A DNA stretch of 64,000 nt. Origin: Chryseobacterium sp. ISL-80. Its GTDB lineage: Bacteria; Bacillota; Bacilli; Bacillales; Cytobacillaceae. The stretch covers positions 71,377 to 135,376 of the forward strand of contig JAGGQZ010000007.1 in assembly GCA_018613055.1 (NCBI GenBank). Direction: 5' to 3'. Below are positions 37,063 to 45,948 of this stretch, one piece after another. Made by a program: the position numbers and the translations under genes. Under the pieces are notes generated by a model, which was not told the DNA's origin, ran no database searches, and saw only the letters and a list, made by a program, of their open reading frames with translations. How positions within the stretch are numbered: position 1 is the first letter of the stretch; the number at the start of each line of letters is the position of its first letter.

Positions 37063-39063
37063 TCATTCTTTATCTACCTTTTCAATATTCACCAGGCAAT
37101 CATAAAGGGTGCTGCCTAGGCCGTTGTCTGATTCCCGACTGGATGTCAGCTGGTTGACTGAGCCGCCGAATCTGGCGCTCAAGCCTTCATCTATATTCAC
37201 CGTTCCCGGATGGGCCATTTTAAAAATCGAAACGGTCCCTTTCACTTCTCCTCTGTCATTCCATACACGCACATGGTCCTGGTCCTTCAAGCCTTTTTCG
37301 GCAGCGACGCTTTCGGCGATTTCCACTTTTACATATGGTTCTGGCTGGAACAGGTGGAAATGCTGCGAATGGTTCGAACGCAGCGGGTGAATTGTCAGCA
37401 ATGTATAAGGGTATTTTTCAGCAAGCTTGGGATTGGTCCATTTTGTTTCTGTCGGGAGCGACAGCTTGATTTTGCCGTCTGCAACGGCGGATGAAGTGAA
37501 TTCATACTTGCCGCTCGGCGTTTTAAAGCTTCTGTCTGCCCAGGGAATTTTATCGACGGGTAACTCAGCGAACTTTTCGACACGAATTTTATCAAGGCTG
37601 ATTCCCTTTTCAGCCAAGGATGCGAGCCCCATTCCGATGAATTCTTCCCTGGTAAAATTGAATTCGTCTCCAAACCCTAATCTCGTTGCCAGTTCTCCCC
37701 AGATCCAGGCGTCTGGCTTTGCCTCACCTGGCGGTTCAACAAGCTTGGGACCATGGTTCACATAATGATGGTACATCGACGAATAATATACATCCTCCAC
37801 TTCAAAAGCGGTAGCAGCTGGCAGAACATAATCAGCAAGTTCAGCTGTATCCGTCATGAACTGGTCGATCACGACAAGAGTTTCGAGTGATTCAAAAGCC
37901 TCTCGAACCCGATTTGTATCAGGAACCTGCGTCAGCGGGTTGCCGCAAGTGACAATTCCCATTTTAATTTCTGGATTGACAGCGCTAAGAATCTCCTCGG
38001 CCTGTCTCATCATCGTGAACGTACGCAATGACTTTTTCCGTTCAGGCATCATCATGTTCTGATAGTCAAAGCTCTGCCCTACCTGTTTGTTGGCATAATT
38101 GGCTCCGCCGCCGGCAATTCCGATATTGCCGCTGATTGCGACCAGTGCGTCTAGCAGCCTGATCGTGTTGCCGCCATTTTCATAGCGCTGCATTCCCAGA
38201 CCCATGATCGTGGAAACTGGGCGGTCAGCATAAACCTCGGCAAGATGGGTGATGACTTCGGCCGGAACCTCTGTCACTTCGCTGATATAATCTAACGTCA
38301 CACTATCCAGGATGTCCTTCAAGTCTTCGAACCCAACAGTCTGATTTGCCAAAAACTCAAAATCCTGCAGTTCCATCCGGAGCAATTCCTTCATGATTCC
38401 CGCCGCTAAAAGCCCGTCAAATCCAGGCTTAATGGAGATATATTCATTCGCCAGCTTGGCAGTTGCATTATAAATTGGATCAATGACATATATCTTCGTG
38501 CCATTCTTTTTCACAGCCTGCAGGTTTTGAAAAAGATGCATATTCGTCCGTGCGACATTCCTGCCCCAGATGACGACATGCTTGCTATTTTTCAAATCCT
38601 CAGGCGCATGGCTGTACGCATCACCGAAATCCCAGTTCTGTGCTTCAATACCGGACCCCCAGCAGATTGAACCTGTCAATTCAGTCACTCCGCCATAAAG
38701 ATTGAAAAAGCGGCTGTCTAAATTGGAAAGTAAACCACTGTTGGAATAATCATGGCTGTGCAAAACGGAAATGGTCCCGAAGTTTTCTTTATAAAAGGCC
38801 AGTTTTTCAGCAATTTCATCTAACGCCTGCTCCCATGAAATCTGCTTGAATCTTCCTTCGACTTTTTTCAGTGGATAAAGCAATCGATCTTCAGAATTCG
38901 CCCTGTTCTCAAGCATCCTGCCGCGGCCGCAAATTTTCCCCTGGGTAATAGGGTGCTCGGGATTGCCTTCAACCTTTGTTACTTTTCCGTCCTCCACGGT
39001 AACAAGGAACCCGCAGCTGTCCCAGCAATTCAACGGACAGGCTGAATGATGTACTGTTGCCAT
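37063..39063 (-). CDS. yyaE: Molybdopterin-dependent oxidoreductase (YyaE-like)
   Basis: The ATG at 39063 gives 666 residues starting MATVHHSACPLNCWDSCGF; an in-frame ATG at 39099 has no ribosome site. The N-terminal Fe4S4 motif is CPLNCWDSC...KICGRG. The bis-MGD domains follow, with Cys in LTGSICWGSG as a likely molybdenum ligand, and a C-terminal MGD-binding domain (YPYTLLTIHPLRSNHSQHF ... GSVNQLTS). Related to formate dehydrogenases, thiosulphate and nitrate reductases; the substrate is unknown. No signal peptide, so cytoplasmic. Same position as B. subtilis yyaE. Confidence 0.88.
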   Translation of the reverse strand: MATVHHSACPLNCWDSCGFLVTVEDGKVTKVEGNPEHPITQGKICGRGRMLENRANSEDRLLYPLKKVEGRFKQISWEQALDEIAEKLAFYKENFGTISVLHSHDYSNSGLLSNLDSRFFNLYGGVTELTGSICWGSGIEAQNWDFGDAYSHAPEDLKNSKHVVIWGRNVARTNMHLFQNLQAVKKNGTKIYVIDPIYNATAKLANEYISIKPGFDGLLAAGIMKELLRMELQDFEFLANQTVGFEDLKDILDSVTLDYISEVTEVPAEVITHLAEVYADRPVSTIMGLGMQRYENGGNTIRLLDALVAISGNIGIAGGGANYANKQVGQSFDYQNMMMPERKKSLRTFTMMRQAEEILSAVNPEIKMGIVTCGNPLTQVPDTNRVREAFESLETLVVIDQFMTDTAELADYVLPAATAFEVEDVYYSSMYHHYVNHGPKLVEPPGEAKPDAWIWGELATRLGFGDEFNFTREEFIGMGLASLAEKGISLDKIRVEKFAELPVDKIPWADRSFKTPSGKYEFTSSAVADGKIKLSLPTETKWTNPKLAEKYPYTLLTIHPLRSNHSQHFHLFQPEPYVKVEIAESVAAEKGLKDQDHVRVWNDRGEVKGTVSIFKMAHPGTVNIDEGLSARFGGSVNQLTSSRESDNGLGSTLYDCLVNIEKVDKE

Positions 39064-39131
39064 TTCCTCATCTCCCCACTGCTTCTCTATATCGTTCATT
39101 AATTTTAATAATAAGGATAATACAATATTGA

Positions 39132-39164
39132 TAAAAAAAGAAGCAGGATTATTCTCCCTGCTTC
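39132..39164 (-). terminator. Terminator overlapping the DUF951 stop codon
   Basis: GAAGCAGG/CCTGCTTC stem with seven T residues on the minus strand. Confidence 0.75.
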
Positions 39165-39349
39165 GATAAAACCTTCTTCACTTTTCGTGTGAACTCTTTT
39201 CGTGGAATTAAGACACTGTGCTCGCAGCCTTCACATTTGATTCGGATATCCATGCCAAGACGGATGATTTTCCACTTGTTGGTGCCGCAAGGATGTGGTT
39301 TTTTCATTTCAACAACATCATTCAGTTGAAACTCATGCTCCAATTTCAA
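39149..39349 (-). CDS. yyzM: DUF951 family protein (YyzM-like)
   Basis: A protein of up to 66 residues containing the DUF951 signature NDVVEMKKPHPCGTNKWKI and a GCEH motif, suggesting metal binding. Function unknown. It opens at TTG (39349) close to AAGGAGG; a second TTG two codons later has better spacing and may be used. It lies 11 bp after the mechanosensitive channel gene, as in Bacillus. Confidence 0.88.
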   Translation of the reverse strand: MKLEHEFQLNDVVEMKKPHPCGTNKWKIIRLGMDIRIKCEGCEHSVLIPRKEFTRKVKKVLSKQGE

Positions 39350-39360
39350 AACCTCCTTGT

Positions 39361-40269
39361 TTAGTTACCGAATTCTTTCTGCTCTCCGCCTTCCTGGCGT
39401 GAGTACATGACCATTCTTGGGAATGGTATCTCAATTCCGTGCTGGTCAAGAAGCAGCTTGATGTCCTTGCGCAGCTGTCTTCCGATATACCAGTGCTTCA
39501 TTGGCAGGGTTTCTGCGACGATCCGCAGCACTACCTCTGAGGCCCCAAATTGCTGGACACCTAAAAGCTCTGGTGTCTTCACCAATTCAGGATACTTTTC
39601 TGTCGTCGTTTCCAGATATTCCTGCAGTACTTTTTCAGCGTATTCAATATCCCCTTCATAAGCAATTCCGATGTCCAGGACCGAAACACTGTTATATAGC
39701 GAGAAATTGGTGACTTCTACGATGCTTCCATTGGGCAAAATATTAATTTCCCCTGTAAAGCTTTTAATCTTCGTCGTCCGCAGCCCGATTTCCTCCACCG
39801 TTCCTTCAAATTGGCCAATTCTTACATAATCGCCCACTGAAAACTGATCTTCAAAAATAATAAAGAAACCGGTGATAATGTCTTTCACAAGACTCTGCGC
39901 CCCGAAACCGACGGCCAAACCGACAATCCCTGCACCAGCGAGCATGGCCTTGACATCAATGGTCAAAGCAGACAGGATTGTCATAATAGAAATAAAGTAG
40001 ACCACATACGTGAGAATATTTTCAAGCAGCTTCTGCAGCGTGGTTTCCCGCCGCTCCGAAACCCTTATCGGCCCCTTCGTTCTAATCCTGAAAAAATTAT
40101 GAATCGCAAGCTTGCCAATTCGGATTAGCAATCCAGAGATGATCAGGATTGCAATGATTTTCAGGGTACTTTCCCCAATGGCAAACCAGAGTTCTTCATC
40201 CATTAGCTTTTGACTCATTTTATTTAAAAACGCCTGTGTTCTAGTCAGACTCTCTTCTGTTTTCGTCAT
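39361..40269 (-). CDS. MscS-type small-conductance mechanosensitive channel
   Basis: A 302-residue protein with three membrane helices: about 30–48, 78–98 and the pore helix AMLAGAGIVGLAVGFGAQSLVKDIITG, then the MscS beta domain (FSVGDYVRIGQFEGTVEEIGLRTT) and a C-terminal alpha/beta domain. It releases solutes on hypo-osmotic shock. Equivalent in place to B. subtilis yyaD-region genes and related to YkuT. Short operon with the DUF951 gene. Confidence 0.93.
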   Translation of the reverse strand: MTKTEESLTRTQAFLNKMSQKLMDEELWFAIGESTLKIIAILIISGLLIRIGKLAIHNFFRIRTKGPIRVSERRETTLQKLLENILTYVVYFISIMTILSALTIDVKAMLAGAGIVGLAVGFGAQSLVKDIITGFFIIFEDQFSVGDYVRIGQFEGTVEEIGLRTTKIKSFTGEINILPNGSIVEVTNFSLYNSVSVLDIGIAYEGDIEYAEKVLQEYLETTTEKYPELVKTPELLGVQQFGASEVVLRIVAETLPMKHWYIGRQLRKDIKLLLDQHGIEIPFPRMVMYSRQEGGEQKEFGN

Positions 40270-40632
40270 TTTTACACCTGCCCGTTAAATTCATCCATCT
40301 ATCAAACGTTATGTAACAAAGTAGAAAATTTCATACAAACACATTCATTTTAACAAGTTTTATAATGTAGATAAAGAAGACTGTTTGCCCGATGGCACAA
40401 CTTCAATCGAAAAAAGATTGGTCCTTCATATTTCATTATATTAATATAACATCAATGCTTTTTGAAAGGGCCGATAACATCAAAAACCTGCGTTGGTAAA
40501 AATAAGACCTTATACCTCTATAAAAGATTCACTGCTCCAAAAGACCTTGTTTAGATCTTTCTGTTTACAGGTATGTATAGATTACAAATAAAGTCCGTAT
40601 ACTGATAGTACGAATTTTAAGGAGTTGATCCA
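40270..40632. other. Divergent intergenic region between the mscS-type gene and yyaC
   Basis: AT-rich with no gene. The yyaC side may carry a forespore promoter (see 40575). Confidence 0.5.
40575..40604 (+). promoter_or_regulatory. Possible sigma-F/G promoter of yyaC
   Basis: GTATA (40575–40579) and a partly matching CCGTATACTG 15 bp later resemble a forespore promoter. yyaC is expressed in the forespore in B. subtilis. Weak match. Confidence 0.3.
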
Positions 40633-41265
40633 ATGAATCTCAAAAACCATTTTTTCGAGCGGAAAAACAGTGTGGCGAAAATCAATCATGAGGATGAGCT
40701 GGCGGCCGAGAAGCTGGCTTCTGAAATCCTGGACCTTCTTCCTAGTTTCAGCACCAGGCCCATTGTTTTTGTCTGCATTGGAACTGACCGCTCTACCGGT
40801 GATTCATTGGGTCCGCTGATCGGAACACTGCTGGAAGAAAAGGATATCACTCCTTACCATGTGTATGGGACGCTCGATGATCCGATTCATGCTGTCAATA
40901 TGGATGCCAAACTGACGGAAATCAAGCAAAAACACCTCAATCCATTCATCATCGGCATAGACGCATGTCTTGGCCGTTTGAAAAGCGTCGGCTCGATCCA
41001 GGTAGCCAATGGGCCTGTCAAGCCTGGCGCCGGAGTGAACAAGGAGCTGCCGGAGGTCGGGGATATGCATATTACCGGGATCGTCAATGTCAGCGGGTTC
41101 ATGGAGTTCTTCGTTTTACAAAACACCCGATTGAATCTCGTATTAAAAATGGCCAAAACGATTGCGAACGGCATTTTCGAGAGCAGCCAGCAACGATCCA
41201 GAAAACAGGATTGGCCCAAGCTGAATTGGGACCTTGAAGCTGAACAGCCTACAGTTGCGGAATGA
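40633..41265 (+). CDS. yyaC: Spore protease YyaC (DUF1256)
   Basis: A 210-residue protein related to the germination protease GPR, with the motifs CIGTDRSTGDSLGPLIGT and ACLGRLKSVGSIQV. Made in the forespore in sporulating Bacilli; its target is not well known. The ATG at 40633 follows AAGGAG. It is one of only two rightward genes left of oriC that look intact in the conserved part, transcribed toward the origin, and has its own terminator. Confidence 0.94.
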   Translation: MNLKNHFFERKNSVAKINHEDELAAEKLASEILDLLPSFSTRPIVFVCIGTDRSTGDSLGPLIGTLLEEKDITPYHVYGTLDDPIHAVNMDAKLTEIKQKHLNPFIIGIDACLGRLKSVGSIQVANGPVKPGAGVNKELPEVGDMHITGIVNVSGFMEFFVLQNTRLNLVLKMAKTIANGIFESSQQRSRKQDWPKLNWDLEAEQPTVAE

Positions 41266-41278
41266 CGATAGTATAAAA

Positions 41279-41307
41279 CGCCGGGAGTGATCTCCCGGCG
41301 TAATTTT
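41279..41307 (+). terminator. yyaC terminator
   Basis: CGCCGGGAG/CTCCCGGCG perfect stem, then TAATTTT. Confidence 0.75.
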
Positions 41308-41373
41308 ATGCCACCCACCCCTTAAGAGTGTGACATTCAACGAGTTTGGCGGCAAGACCAAGGAACTCGCGCC

Positions 41374-42084
41374 TCAAACTCCGATCATATAATGTGAAAT
41401 CGTCACAAGGACAGCAGTCACCAGTATACCGGGAAGGAGATTCGCAACCCTGATCTTAGTAAGACCAATCATGTTCAAGCCGATGGCAAAAATCATGACC
41501 CCGCCTGTTGCGGTCAGCTCAAGGATGAAGCTGTCCATCAATGCTTGCGGAATCAGCTTATCGATTTGTGTTGCAAATAATGCAATGGTTCCCTGATAGA
41601 GCATGACAGGAATCGCTGAAAAAAGTACCCCAATACCTAGTGTTGTGGTCAGGATGAGTGCCGTGAAGCCATCAATGATTGCTTTCGTATATAAGACGTC
41701 ATGGTCACCGCGGATCCCGCTATCGAGTGCGCCGATAATCGCCATTGCTCCAATGACAAAAATCAACGTCGCCGTCACGAACCCCTGTGAGATGCTGCCT
41801 TCCCCTTTTGAGCCAATCCTTCTTTCAAGCCAATCTCCGACAGCATTCAGCCTATCCTCAAGCTTCCACGCTTCCCCGAGCACTGCACCGATCACCAGAC
41901 TTAAGATGACGATCAGGAAATTAGAGCTCTTAAAGCCCATCTGCAGGCCCAGAACCATAACGGCAAGCCCGATGCCATGCATGACAGTGGCCTTCATATT
42001 TTCCGGGATTTTCGTCAGCAGCCTGCCTAATAAAGTCCCGATGATGATCAATAAACCATTCACCAAGGTGCCAAGTAAAAACAT
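41374..42084 (-). CDS. DUF554 family membrane protein
   Basis: A 236-residue protein with seven or so hydrophobic helices, beginning FLLGTLVNGLLIIIGTLLG, with the DUF554 features MHGIGLAVMVLGLQMGF and a late glycine-rich helix (TATGGVMIFAIGLNMIG). Function unknown; often suggested as a transporter. The ATG at 42084 with GGGTG is preferred to an upstream in-frame GTG at 42093. Confidence 0.9.
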   Translation of the reverse strand: MFLLGTLVNGLLIIIGTLLGRLLTKIPENMKATVMHGIGLAVMVLGLQMGFKSSNFLIVILSLVIGAVLGEAWKLEDRLNAVGDWLERRIGSKGEGSISQGFVTATLIFVIGAMAIIGALDSGIRGDHDVLYTKAIIDGFTALILTTTLGIGVLFSAIPVMLYQGTIALFATQIDKLIPQALMDSFILELTATGGVMIFAIGLNMIGLTKIRVANLLPGILVTAVLVTISHYMIGV

Positions 42085-42202
42085 ATTGTTCACCCATTTT
42101 CAGTTTTAGTTATGTAAGGCATATTTCGCAGTAATGTTGCTATGCAACTTCGTTATGAAGAATTGAAAGCTGTAAGGCAACCGAACACGAAAAGCCTATG
42201 TA

Positions 42203-42232
42203 AAAAAAGAAGCCATCAAAATGATAGCTTAG
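42203..42232 (-). terminator. parAB terminator
   Basis: AAGCCATCA/TGATAGCTT stem overlapping the parB stop, then seven T residues on the minus strand. Confidence 0.7.
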
Positions 42233-43077
42233 GAATTTTGCTTGTCTAATAATTCAAGGATTCGTTCCAGATCATCTTTAGAGAAAAACTCAATTTCAAT
42301 TTTCCCTTTGTTTTTGGATTGCTTGATGTTAACCGTAGTGCCAAACCGTTCACGAAGCGTAGTTTCTCGCTCGCGGATAAATACGTCCTTGGTCACTTTT
42401 TCAGTTTTCGTTTCACGTGGAACGACCTCGTTCATTTCCTGGATCAGCTGTTCAAGCTTCCGTACATTCATGCCTTCTTTAAGGATTTTATCGACAAGGA
42501 CAGGAAGCTTGTCTTTCTTCCTTAAGCCAAGAAGCGCACGGCCGTGTCCCATTGAGATTTTCCCTTCTGAAATAAGCTGCTGGATTTTTGGCGGCAGCGA
42601 CAGCAAACGGATATGGTTTGCCAGATGCGGCCGGCTTTTGCCCAGTCTTTTCGCCAGCTCTTCCTGTGTGATCTTCAGCTTCTCGATCAACGTTTGATAG
42701 GCAATTCCCTCTTCGATCGGATTCAAATCTTCACGTTGAAGGTTTTCCAGCACAGCAAGCTCCATCATTTGCTGTTCATTCAGCTCACGGACGACTGCCG
42801 GGACAGTTTCCAGCCTGGCTTCTTTCGCAGCACGGTAACGCCTCTCCCCTACGACGATTTCATAGCCTTTAATCGTTTTCCTGAGAATGATTGGCTGGAG
42901 GATTCCATGCTCCAGAATGGAAAGCTTCAATTCCTCAATCGCTTCCGGTTCAAAAACTTTTCGTGGTTGATATGGATTGGGTCTGATTTCCTTGATGCTT
43001 ATTTCCTGGACCTTTTCTTCCTTTTCCGCTTCCATGTTGAAGAAGGCATTCAATCCCTTACCTAAGCCTTTAGCCAT
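42229..43077 (-). CDS. parB: Chromosome partitioning protein ParB (Spo0J)
   Basis: The ATG at 43077 gives 282 residues: MAKGLGKGLNAFF (ParA-activating N-terminus), the CTP-binding N-domain (IRPNPYQPRKVF; VVGERRYRAAKEA), a helix-turn-helix (TQEELAKRLGKSRPHLANHIRLLSL) and a C-terminal dimer domain. It loads at parS as a CTP-dependent clamp, recruits SMC and, with Soj, affects initiation and sporulation. The start overlaps the parA stop. Confidence 0.97.
   Translation of the reverse strand: MAKGLGKGLNAFFNMEAEKEEKVQEISIKEIRPNPYQPRKVFEPEAIEELKLSILEHGILQPIILRKTIKGYEIVVGERRYRAAKEARLETVPAVVRELNEQQMMELAVLENLQREDLNPIEEGIAYQTLIEKLKITQEELAKRLGKSRPHLANHIRLLSLPPKIQQLISEGKISMGHGRALLGLRKKDKLPVLVDKILKEGMNVRKLEQLIQEMNEVVPRETKTEKVTKDVFIRERETTLRERFGTTVNIKQSKNKGKIEIEFFSKDDLERILELLDKQNS
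42409..42424. other. parS-like site inside parB
   Basis: CGTTTCACGTGGAACG keeps the core of parS with three changes from TGTTTCACGTGAAACA. A parS within spo0J is known in B. subtilis. Confidence 0.55.
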
Positions 43078-43831
43078 TTGCAACCACTTCCTTTGCAAGA
43101 TCTAAATAAACCTCTGCTCCGCGGGATTTTGGATCATAAATGATAATTGGCTCTCCATGGCTGGGAGCTTCACTCAGACGGACGTTCCGGGGAATGATCG
43201 TCTGGTAAACCTTGTCCTGGAAGTACTTCTTCACTTCCTCAATCACTTGCAGACCGAGATTCGTACGTGCATCGAGCATCGTCAGCAAGACACCTTCAAT
43301 TTTCAAATCCTGGTTCAAATGCTTCTGTACAAGACGAACCGTATTCAGAAGCTGGCTCAGTCCTTCAAGCGCATAATACTCGCATTGTACCGGAATGATG
43401 ACCGCATCTGAAGCCGTCAAAGCATTCAGAGTCAATAGTCCAAGTGATGGCGGACAGTCTATGATAATATAATCAAATCGGTCTTTCACTTCCTCGAGAG
43501 CCCGCTTCAGGCGAACCTCCCTCGAAATGGTAGGAACAAGCTCAATTTCTGCTCCAGCCAGCTGGATGGTCGCAGGAATCGTATATAGATTCTCGACCGC
43601 GGTAGGATGGATCACCTTACCTGCTTCCACATCATCTACCAGTACATCATAAATGCATTGTTCAACATCCGCTTTTTCTATGCCTACCCCGCTCGTCGCA
43701 TTTCCCTGAGGATCTGTATCGACAAGCAGCACCTTTTTCCCTATGTATGCCAGGCATGCACCGAGATTCACCGATGTCGTCGTCTTGCCAACTCCACCCT
43801 TTTGATTCGCAATCGCGATGATTTTCCCCAC
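43070..43831 (-). CDS. parA: Chromosome partitioning ATPase ParA (Soj)
   Basis: The GTG at 43831 with AAAGAAGGTGA gives 253 residues, the B. subtilis Soj length: MGKIIAIANQKGGVGKTTT (deviant Walker A), DTDPQGNATSGVG and the Walker B IIIDCPPSLG. Dimerises on ATP, binds DNA and controls DnaA activity; ParB stimulates its ATPase. A frame extends upstream to 43885 without support. Operon with parB. Confidence 0.97.
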   Translation of the reverse strand: MGKIIAIANQKGGVGKTTTSVNLGACLAYIGKKVLLVDTDPQGNATSGVGIEKADVEQCIYDVLVDDVEAGKVIHPTAVENLYTIPATIQLAGAEIELVPTISREVRLKRALEEVKDRFDYIIIDCPPSLGLLTLNALTASDAVIIPVQCEYYALEGLSQLLNTVRLVQKHLNQDLKIEGVLLTMLDARTNLGLQVIEEVKKYFQDKVYQTIIPRNVRLSEAPSHGEPIIIYDPKSRGAEVYLDLAKEVVANG

Positions 43832-44074
43832 ATTGTCACCTTCTTTCAAACCCGTAAAAATCCTATTCAGCTTTTCCAAGCACATAAGTAAAATAAGGCT
43901 TTTTCCAGCGTCATGCCGAAAAAAGCAATCATGTATTCTATTTTATCATGAATTCTGACAGTTGATAGAATTTTTATGAAAAAGTAATACCACTGTGAAA
44001 ATAGTAAACCAGAATTGGATTCTAGTATGTTCAGTAATCGTTATGGCAGGTGGGATGAAGGGTTTTCTACTAAA

Positions 44075-44104
44075 AACAAAAAAGCAGGAGACAGCTTGTC
44101 CCCC
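44075..44104 (-). terminator. noc terminator
   Basis: GGAGACA/TGTCCCC stem followed by TTTTTTG on the minus strand. Confidence 0.6.
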
Positions 44105-44115
44105 ACTTTCAATAT

Positions 44116-45009
44116 TTATTTCTTTTTAGGTATGCGGATCGTGAATTGGTAAAATTCCTCGAACTCTTCTTCTTCCGAGTCGAGATTGATGCCGCTGTCG
44201 GAAACCATGGTCAGCGATTGACGGATTGTATTGACGGCAATCCTCATGTCCTTGCTGAATGCTTTCCGTTTCGGTTTTGGTTTTTCTTCCCCTTGACTCA
44301 GGAGCTTGACCACACGTTCTTCCGTTTGCTTGACATTGAAGGATTTCTCAATGACCTCAGCCAGTACCTGTACCTGTAATTCAGGATTTTTCAATGGAAT
44401 GAGCGAACGTGCATGACGCTCTGTGATCAATTTATTTAAAAGTGCATCCTGTACTTCCTGTGGAAGCTTCAGCAACCGCAGCTTATTCGCCACTGTCGAT
44501 TGACCTTTCCCGAGTCTTTGTGCCAGTGCTTCCTGTGTGAGATTATGGATTTCCAGCAATTTCCCATAAGCCATTGCTTCTTCAATCGGTGACAGTTCCT
44601 CCCGCTGAAGGTTCTCAATCAAGGCCACAGATGCCGTTTCGGAATCAGACAGGTTTTTAACGATTGCCGGAACTTCTTCCCATTCAAGCTTTTTCATCGC
44701 CCGCCAGCGGCGTTCCCCGGCAATGATTTCAAATCGGTCCTGATCATATTCCCGTACGACGATTGGCTGGATTACTCCATGTATGTGAATGGTACGGGCC
44801 AATTCTTCAATCTTTTCATCATCAAAAACAGTTCTTGGCTGGTATCTGTTTGGAATAATATGGTCAATCGGAATTTTCTTGATTTCTTCGTTTTCTATGT
44901 TGTCAAAATCCTCAACCGTTTGTTCTTCCATTTGGTTCGGTTCTTCCACTTGGTTCCGTTCTTTTTCCTTTTCCCCAAGGCCAAAAAAGCGCGAAAAAGA
45001 AGGCTTCAT
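44116..45009 (-). CDS. noc: Nucleoid occlusion protein Noc
   Basis: A 297-residue ParB paralogue: amphipathic N-terminus [19 protein letters not shown] for membrane contact, the ParB N-domain ([24 protein letters not shown]) and helix-turn-helix ([25 protein letters not shown]). Noc binds its own sites (NBS) and blocks division over the nucleoid. The ATG at 45009 is chosen from the AAGGTGG site and the family N-terminus. No NBS palindrome was found in the window by eye. Confidence 0.95.
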   Translation of the reverse strand: MKPSFSRFFGLGEKEKERNQVEEPNQMEEQTVEDFDNIENEEIKKIPIDHIIPNRYQPRTVFDDEKIEELARTIHIHGVIQPIVVREYDQDRFEIIAGERRWRAMKKLEWEEVPAIVKNLSDSETASVALIENLQREELSPIEEAMAYGKLLEIHNLTQEALAQRLGKGQSTVANKLRLLKLPQEVQDALLNKLITERHARSLIPLKNPELQVQVLAEVIEKSFNVKQTEERVVKLLSQGEEKPKPKRKAFSKDMRIAVNTIRQSLTMVSDSGINLDSEEEEFEEFYQFTIRIPKKK

Positions 45010-45109
45010 CACCCTACACCACCTTTATGAACTCCCTATTACATATTCTCTATAAAAATGACAAGTTCCTGCCTATAGACTCTATTATAAACTAAATCTA
45101 TTTTTCAAA

Positions 45110-45200
45110 ATAGAACAAAAAGCGCAAGCCAGCACGTTTGATATCTATATTTCGATAAACTCTGCGCTCCTGACCGGCGTCCGGGGTGCACGATCAGGAA
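45110..45200. repeat. Palindrome-rich AAGCGC-type intergenic repeat
   Basis: AAAAAGCGCAAGCCAGC opens a stretch with inner TATC...GATA pairing and GCGCTCCTGACCGG, in the manner of other dispersed Bacillus repeats. No gene. Confidence 0.35.
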
Positions 45201-45208
45201 CAGCATCG

Positions 45209-45925
45209 TTATTCGATTGGCGTTTTATTCGGAGTCCCTGGTTTTCTTGGGTACTTCTTAGGTGTTGGCTTTTGTTTGTTTATGATTAAAATATTCCGTT
45301 CACTTTCTTCCACTGGCAAAGTGAAAGAATGAGTAGATTCAAGTTTTCCTCCAAGAACAGAGATCGCTTTTTCGCCAGCCTGGAGTTCTTCCCCAGCCTG
45401 ATTGCCCTTCATGGCGATGAAGGTTCCGCCAACTTTCGCAAGAGGAAGGCAAAGTTCACTCAGTACGGACATTCTTGCGACAGCCCTCGCCATTACCACT
45501 TCATATTTTTCACGATATGCCGGGTTTTGTCCGAAAGTTTCTGCGCGGTCATGGATGAAGGTTGTCCCCTCAAGACCCAGTTCTTTGGAAAGCTGTTCAA
45601 GAAACGTTATCCGCTTGTTCAGCGAATCAACGATCGTGACCTTGATTTCCGGAAAGGCAATTTTAATCGGAATGCTCGGGAAGCCGGCACCTGCACCAAC
45701 ATCGCATAAATCGAGCGGCTTATTGAAATCAAAATAGAAAGCGGCTGAAACGGAATCATAAAAATGTTTCAAGTACACATCCGGCTTTTCCGTAATAGCA
45801 GTTAAATTCATTTTTTCATTCCACTCGACGAGCATTCGGTAATAGGTTTCATATTGCTCCATTTGCCTCTGGGAAAGCTCAATCCCCTTTTCAGCGAGCA
45901 ACGCTTTAAATTGATCTGTATTCAT
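45209..45925 (-). CDS. rsmG: 16S rRNA (guanine-527 N7)-methyltransferase
   Basis: A 238-residue SAM-dependent enzyme that methylates G527 of 16S rRNA; loss gives low-level streptomycin resistance. SAM motif [18 protein letters not shown] and the downstream [20 protein letters not shown] are present. It lies 23 bp after mnmG, the classical gidA–gidB order. Confidence 0.96.
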   Translation of the reverse strand: MNTDQFKALLAEKGIELSQRQMEQYETYYRMLVEWNEKMNLTAITEKPDVYLKHFYDSVSAAFYFDFNKPLDLCDVGAGAGFPSIPIKIAFPEIKVTIVDSLNKRITFLEQLSKELGLEGTTFIHDRAETFGQNPAYREKYEVVMARAVARMSVLSELCLPLAKVGGTFIAMKGNQAGEELQAGEKAISVLGGKLESTHSFTLPVEESERNILIINKQKPTPKKYPRKPGTPNKTPIE

Positions 45926-45948
45926 AAGCCAACCCTTTCTGATGGTTA

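Noticed and set aside
42084..45110. Noc-binding sites (ATTTCCCGGGAAAT) near noc
   Set aside because: Only partial matches such as TTCCGGGGAA were seen; none is convincing.
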